From contig NZ_CP106798.1 of the NCBI RefSeq assembly GCF_025642155.1, positions 8,866,001-8,930,000 of the forward strand: a stretch of DNA of 64,000 bases, given 5' to 3'. Both the position numbers and the translations under genes were made by a program. Below, one piece after another: positions 62,166 to 64,000 of the stretch. The stretch's first letter is position 1; each line of letters starts with the position of its first letter. This DNA comes from Streptomyces sp. HUAS 15-9 (GTDB lineage Bacteria > Actinomycetota > Actinomycetes > Streptomycetales > Streptomycetaceae). Under the pieces are notes generated by a model. It had not been told where the DNA came from. It saw nothing but the letters and a program-made list of their open reading frames with translations, and did not search any database.

Positions 62166-63328
62166 TGGACTGGATCTTCTTCCAGTGCCGGGGCGGGAAG
62201 TTGGCGAACGCGGTCAGATCCTCCTTCGCCTCCAACAGCATCGCTTTGACCTTGGGGAACTGGGCGCCGAGCGTGTCGGCGACGGTGTCCAGCTGAGTGC
62301 GCACGAGGCCGGCGGTGGGCTGGGTGAAGATCGTGCGGATCGTCGCGGCGACCATTTCACCGGAATCCCGGTCGATCACGCTGAAGACGTTGCGCAGGAA
62401 ATGAACCCTGCACCGCTGCCAGGCGGCGCCGAGCATCACCTTGCGGACCGCGGCGACCAGCCCGGCGTGCTGGTCGGTGACGACCAGGCGGACCCCGGAC
62501 AGGCCGCGCTCTCGCAGCGAGCGCAGGAACTCCTTCCAGAACGCCTCGCTCTCGCTGTCTCCGACCATCAGGCCCAGGACCTCGCGGCCTCCGTCCTCAG
62601 TGATGCCGGTGGCGACCACGACGGCCCGCGAGACGATCTGGTGGTTCACGCGCGCCTTGCAGTAGGTCGCGTCCAGGTAGACGTAGGGGAAGCGGACGTG
62701 ATCCAGCGGTCGGGTGCGGAACGCGGTCAGCGGCTCGTCCAGCGCCTGGCAGATCCGCGAGACCTCCGACTTCGAGATGCCGCTGTCCCCGCCGAGCGCT
62801 TTGACCAGGTCATCGACACTGCGGGTGGAGACGCCGTGCACGTATGCCTCCATGATGACCGCGTAGAGGGCCTGGTCGATGCGGCGCCGCCGCTCCAGCA
62901 GGCTGGGGAAGAAGCTGCCGGTGCGGACCTTGGGGATCTCCAGATCCAGGTCGCCGGCCAGCGTGGTGAGCACCTTCTCGCGGTGCCCGTTGCGGATGTT
63001 GGTCCGCGTCGGCGTGTGCTCGTTCCACTCCGCGCCGATGTGGGCACTCGCTTCGGCCTCGATCAGCTCCTGCACCATTCGCTCGGCGATGGCGCGGATG
63101 AGCTCGATTCCGTCGGTCGAGCGTAGTGACTCAAGGAGCCGTATCAGTTCAGACTGGGACAGGGCCATCGTGCACTCCTCGTGGTTGAACTGGGCGTTCA
63201 CCAAGGAGAGTTACGCGGTGGCCCGCCTCCTGTTCAGGGAGCGGTAACCACCCGTGGAAGTGCGCCCCGGGCAGACGCCCGCGCACTCCCGGCCGCTGAT
63301 CCCGTACACCACGACGAGGGACACCATC

Positions 63329-63550
63329 TTTGGGAACGCGGCATGTGCGACCGCACTCGTCCCATCCGGAACACCGCCAGAAGCCGATCCCATCGACACA
63401 ACCGCCACCCCCTGTCGCAGGGCGACCCCTTCACGCGCCCCTGACCAGCAGGGTCCGTCACGCCGCCTGCCTCCGACCGAGTGATCGACGCAAACTCCCT
63501 CGAATTGAGCAACAGGGTCTCTCGATGAAGGCGAAGACCTCGGCGCGGGC
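63329..63550 (-). mobile_element. Second copy of the IS1182/IS3 junction
   Basis: This stretch is nearly identical to 37440-37665. It contains the transposase-start end of IS1182 (through CAACAGGGTC at 63512-63521), the adjoining TCTCGAT target sequence and about 25 bp of IS3 orfB. One or two small differences exist (CGCGG for CCCGG, a 2-base gap near 63448). Both the left body of the IS1182 element and the right body of IS3 are missing. It must derive from duplication after the nested insertion. Confidence 0.88.
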
Positions 63551-63560
63551 GTCCTGGACA

Positions 63561-63593
63561 GCCCCTGGGCCCCGAAGGGCGGGGCCCAGGGGC
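63561..63593. terminator. Perfect 14-bp hairpin
   Basis: GCCCCTGGGCCCCG (63561-63574) pairs perfectly with CGGGGCCCAGGGGC (63580-63593) around a 5-base loop. It is a very stable terminator-like or recombination-related structure just before the integrase fragment. No T-run. Confidence 0.6.
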
Positions 63594-63599
63594 CGCCTG

Positions 63600-63992
63600 C
63601 CATGACAGATCGGCCTTCCGCCAAGTCCGGCTCCACAACCTCCGCCACGGTGCCGCGACGCTGGCCCACGCGGCGGGGGCCACTCTGAAGGACATCCAGG
63701 AGATGCTCGGCCATTCCTCGATCACCATCACGGCCGACACGTACACGAGCCTGCTGCCCGAGGCGGATCTGGCGATCGCCGAAGCCGCAGGCCGGCTCGT
63801 CCCGCGCGCCCGCACCGCCACTGAGAACACAGCTCCCAAGGCGGTGCCCGAGGCCGACGGCGCGGAGAAGCCCGGCCCGGAGTCCTGCCGGATGGTGCTG
63901 ATCCGTTCGGTGTCGTTCGGGAGATCAACTCCCCGTCCGCTCACGCACCGCTCACACAAACGGCCCCGGACGAGACGTCCGAGGCCGAATAG
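63600..63992 (+). pseudogene. Tyrosine recombinase, C-terminal catalytic fragment
   Basis: Plus strand from about 63610: RLHNLRHGAATLAHAAGATL (HxxR-type box), KDIQEMLGHSSITITADTYT with the catalytic Tyr in ADTYTSLLPEA. A frameshift near 63895 leads to DPFGVVREINSPSAHAPLTQ and a stop at 63990-63992. This is the end of a phage or ICE-type integrase. The core-binding domain is missing. The piece at 14191-14736 belongs to the same general family but not clearly to the same gene. An attachment site could lie just past the window. Confidence 0.75.
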
Positions 63993-64000
63993 AGCCCCTC

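Larger units (their letters stand above)
60436..63168 (-). pseudogene. IS256-family transposase, split by IS110-C
   Basis: ATG 63168 with GAGGAG upstream. N-terminal part: LRSTDGIELIRAIAERMVQE, VRFPYVYLDATYCKARVNHQ with the first Asp, RLVVTDQHAGLVAAVRKVML with the second, and RHWKKIQST at the break (62166). The last part resumes at 60671 downward with [20 protein letters not shown], including the catalytic Glu, and ends at 60436. Joined (ST-NPLERV) it is a complete mutator-type DDE transposase of about 415 residues. Unlike the copy at 1598 it shows no frameshift. Confidence 0.88.
60412..63323 (-). mobile_element. IS256-family element, split by IS110-C
   Basis: Ends are TGTCCCTCGTCGTGGTGT at the left and its complement at the right, perfect over 18 bp with further imperfect match. 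The roughly 1.42 kb left without the IS110 insertion is normal for IS256. No target duplication is seen because both flanks (IS5 fragment left, IS1182 copy right) are rearranged. It carries one minus-strand transposase. Confidence 0.85.

Noticed and set aside
1..64000. tRNA or rRNA genes
   Set aside because: No cloverleaf-like segment with a T-arm GGTTCGA pattern and CCA-type stem was found; the GGTTCGA-like string near 25606 lies inside the acyltransferase gene.

Overview
The window is high-GC actinobacterial DNA, almost certainly Streptomyces. Its marker genes point there: an Asp23/Gls24 envelope-stress operon with its DUF6286 and AmaP partners, GAF-ANTAR and SpoIIE-type PP2C regulators, a MmyB-like XRE regulator, a ROK repressor next to a secreted GH27 alpha-galactosidase, a 67-residue cold-shock protein and many GTG starts. 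Insertion sequences, truncated genes, nested insertions and two pieces of tyrosine integrase dominate. This suggests a fast-evolving chromosome arm or a large plasmid rather than core chromosome.

Layout. 1-6.1 kb: frameshifted GAF-ANTAR gene, an internally inverted peptidase-like hydrolase remnant, an IS256 remnant, the Asp23 operon (cut inside amaP), a small zinc-ribbon gene with upstream direct repeats, iteron-like repeats, one intact hypothetical gene and a 26-codon mraY stub. 6.2-10.8 kb: a compact oxidoreductase/hydrolase operon (dehydrogenase, SnoaL-like protein, alpha/beta hydrolase, SDR) divergent from a MmyB-type regulator. 10.9-25.5 kb: IS701 end remnant, AlbA-domain protein, GNAT, integrase N-terminal part, PP2C phosphatase coupled to a B12-binding protein, methyltransferase, ISL3 and IS3 remnants, cold-shock gene, NUDIX gene, a repetitive HTH gene, then about 450 bp of nested palindromes. 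25.5-32.3 kb: acyltransferase remnant and a three-level nest (IS21 inside an IS110 element inside a second IS110 transposase). 32.4-35.4 kb: OmpR-type two-component system and a secreted Gly-rich repeat protein. 35.6-39.4 kb: IS1182 inside IS3 inside an IS200/IS605 element. 39.4-43 kb: ROK regulator and GH27 enzyme. 43-51.8 kb: PAP2 phosphatase, secreted lipase, lipoprotein-IstB fusion with a zinc-ribbon gene, DinB protein, and a coupled FemAB-like acyltransferase plus DegT-type aminotransferase pair. 51.9-58.1 kb: a serine-recombinase element inside a group II intron inside an IS1380 transposase. 58.1-64 kb: intact IS701, a lipoprotein, an IS256 element split by an IS110 element, a second copy of the IS1182/IS3 junction, and an integrase C-terminal part.

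The functional modules that look intact are the two-component pair, the ROK/GH27 sugar module, the acyltransferase/aminotransferase pair, the B12-binding gene and the secreted lipase. Single-base frameshifts are very frequent, both in IS genes and in host genes (PP2C, NUDIX, HTH gene, GAF-ANTAR). Some may be sequencing or assembly indels rather than real decay. All functional statements come from reading the sequence and knowledge of the families; no database search was run.
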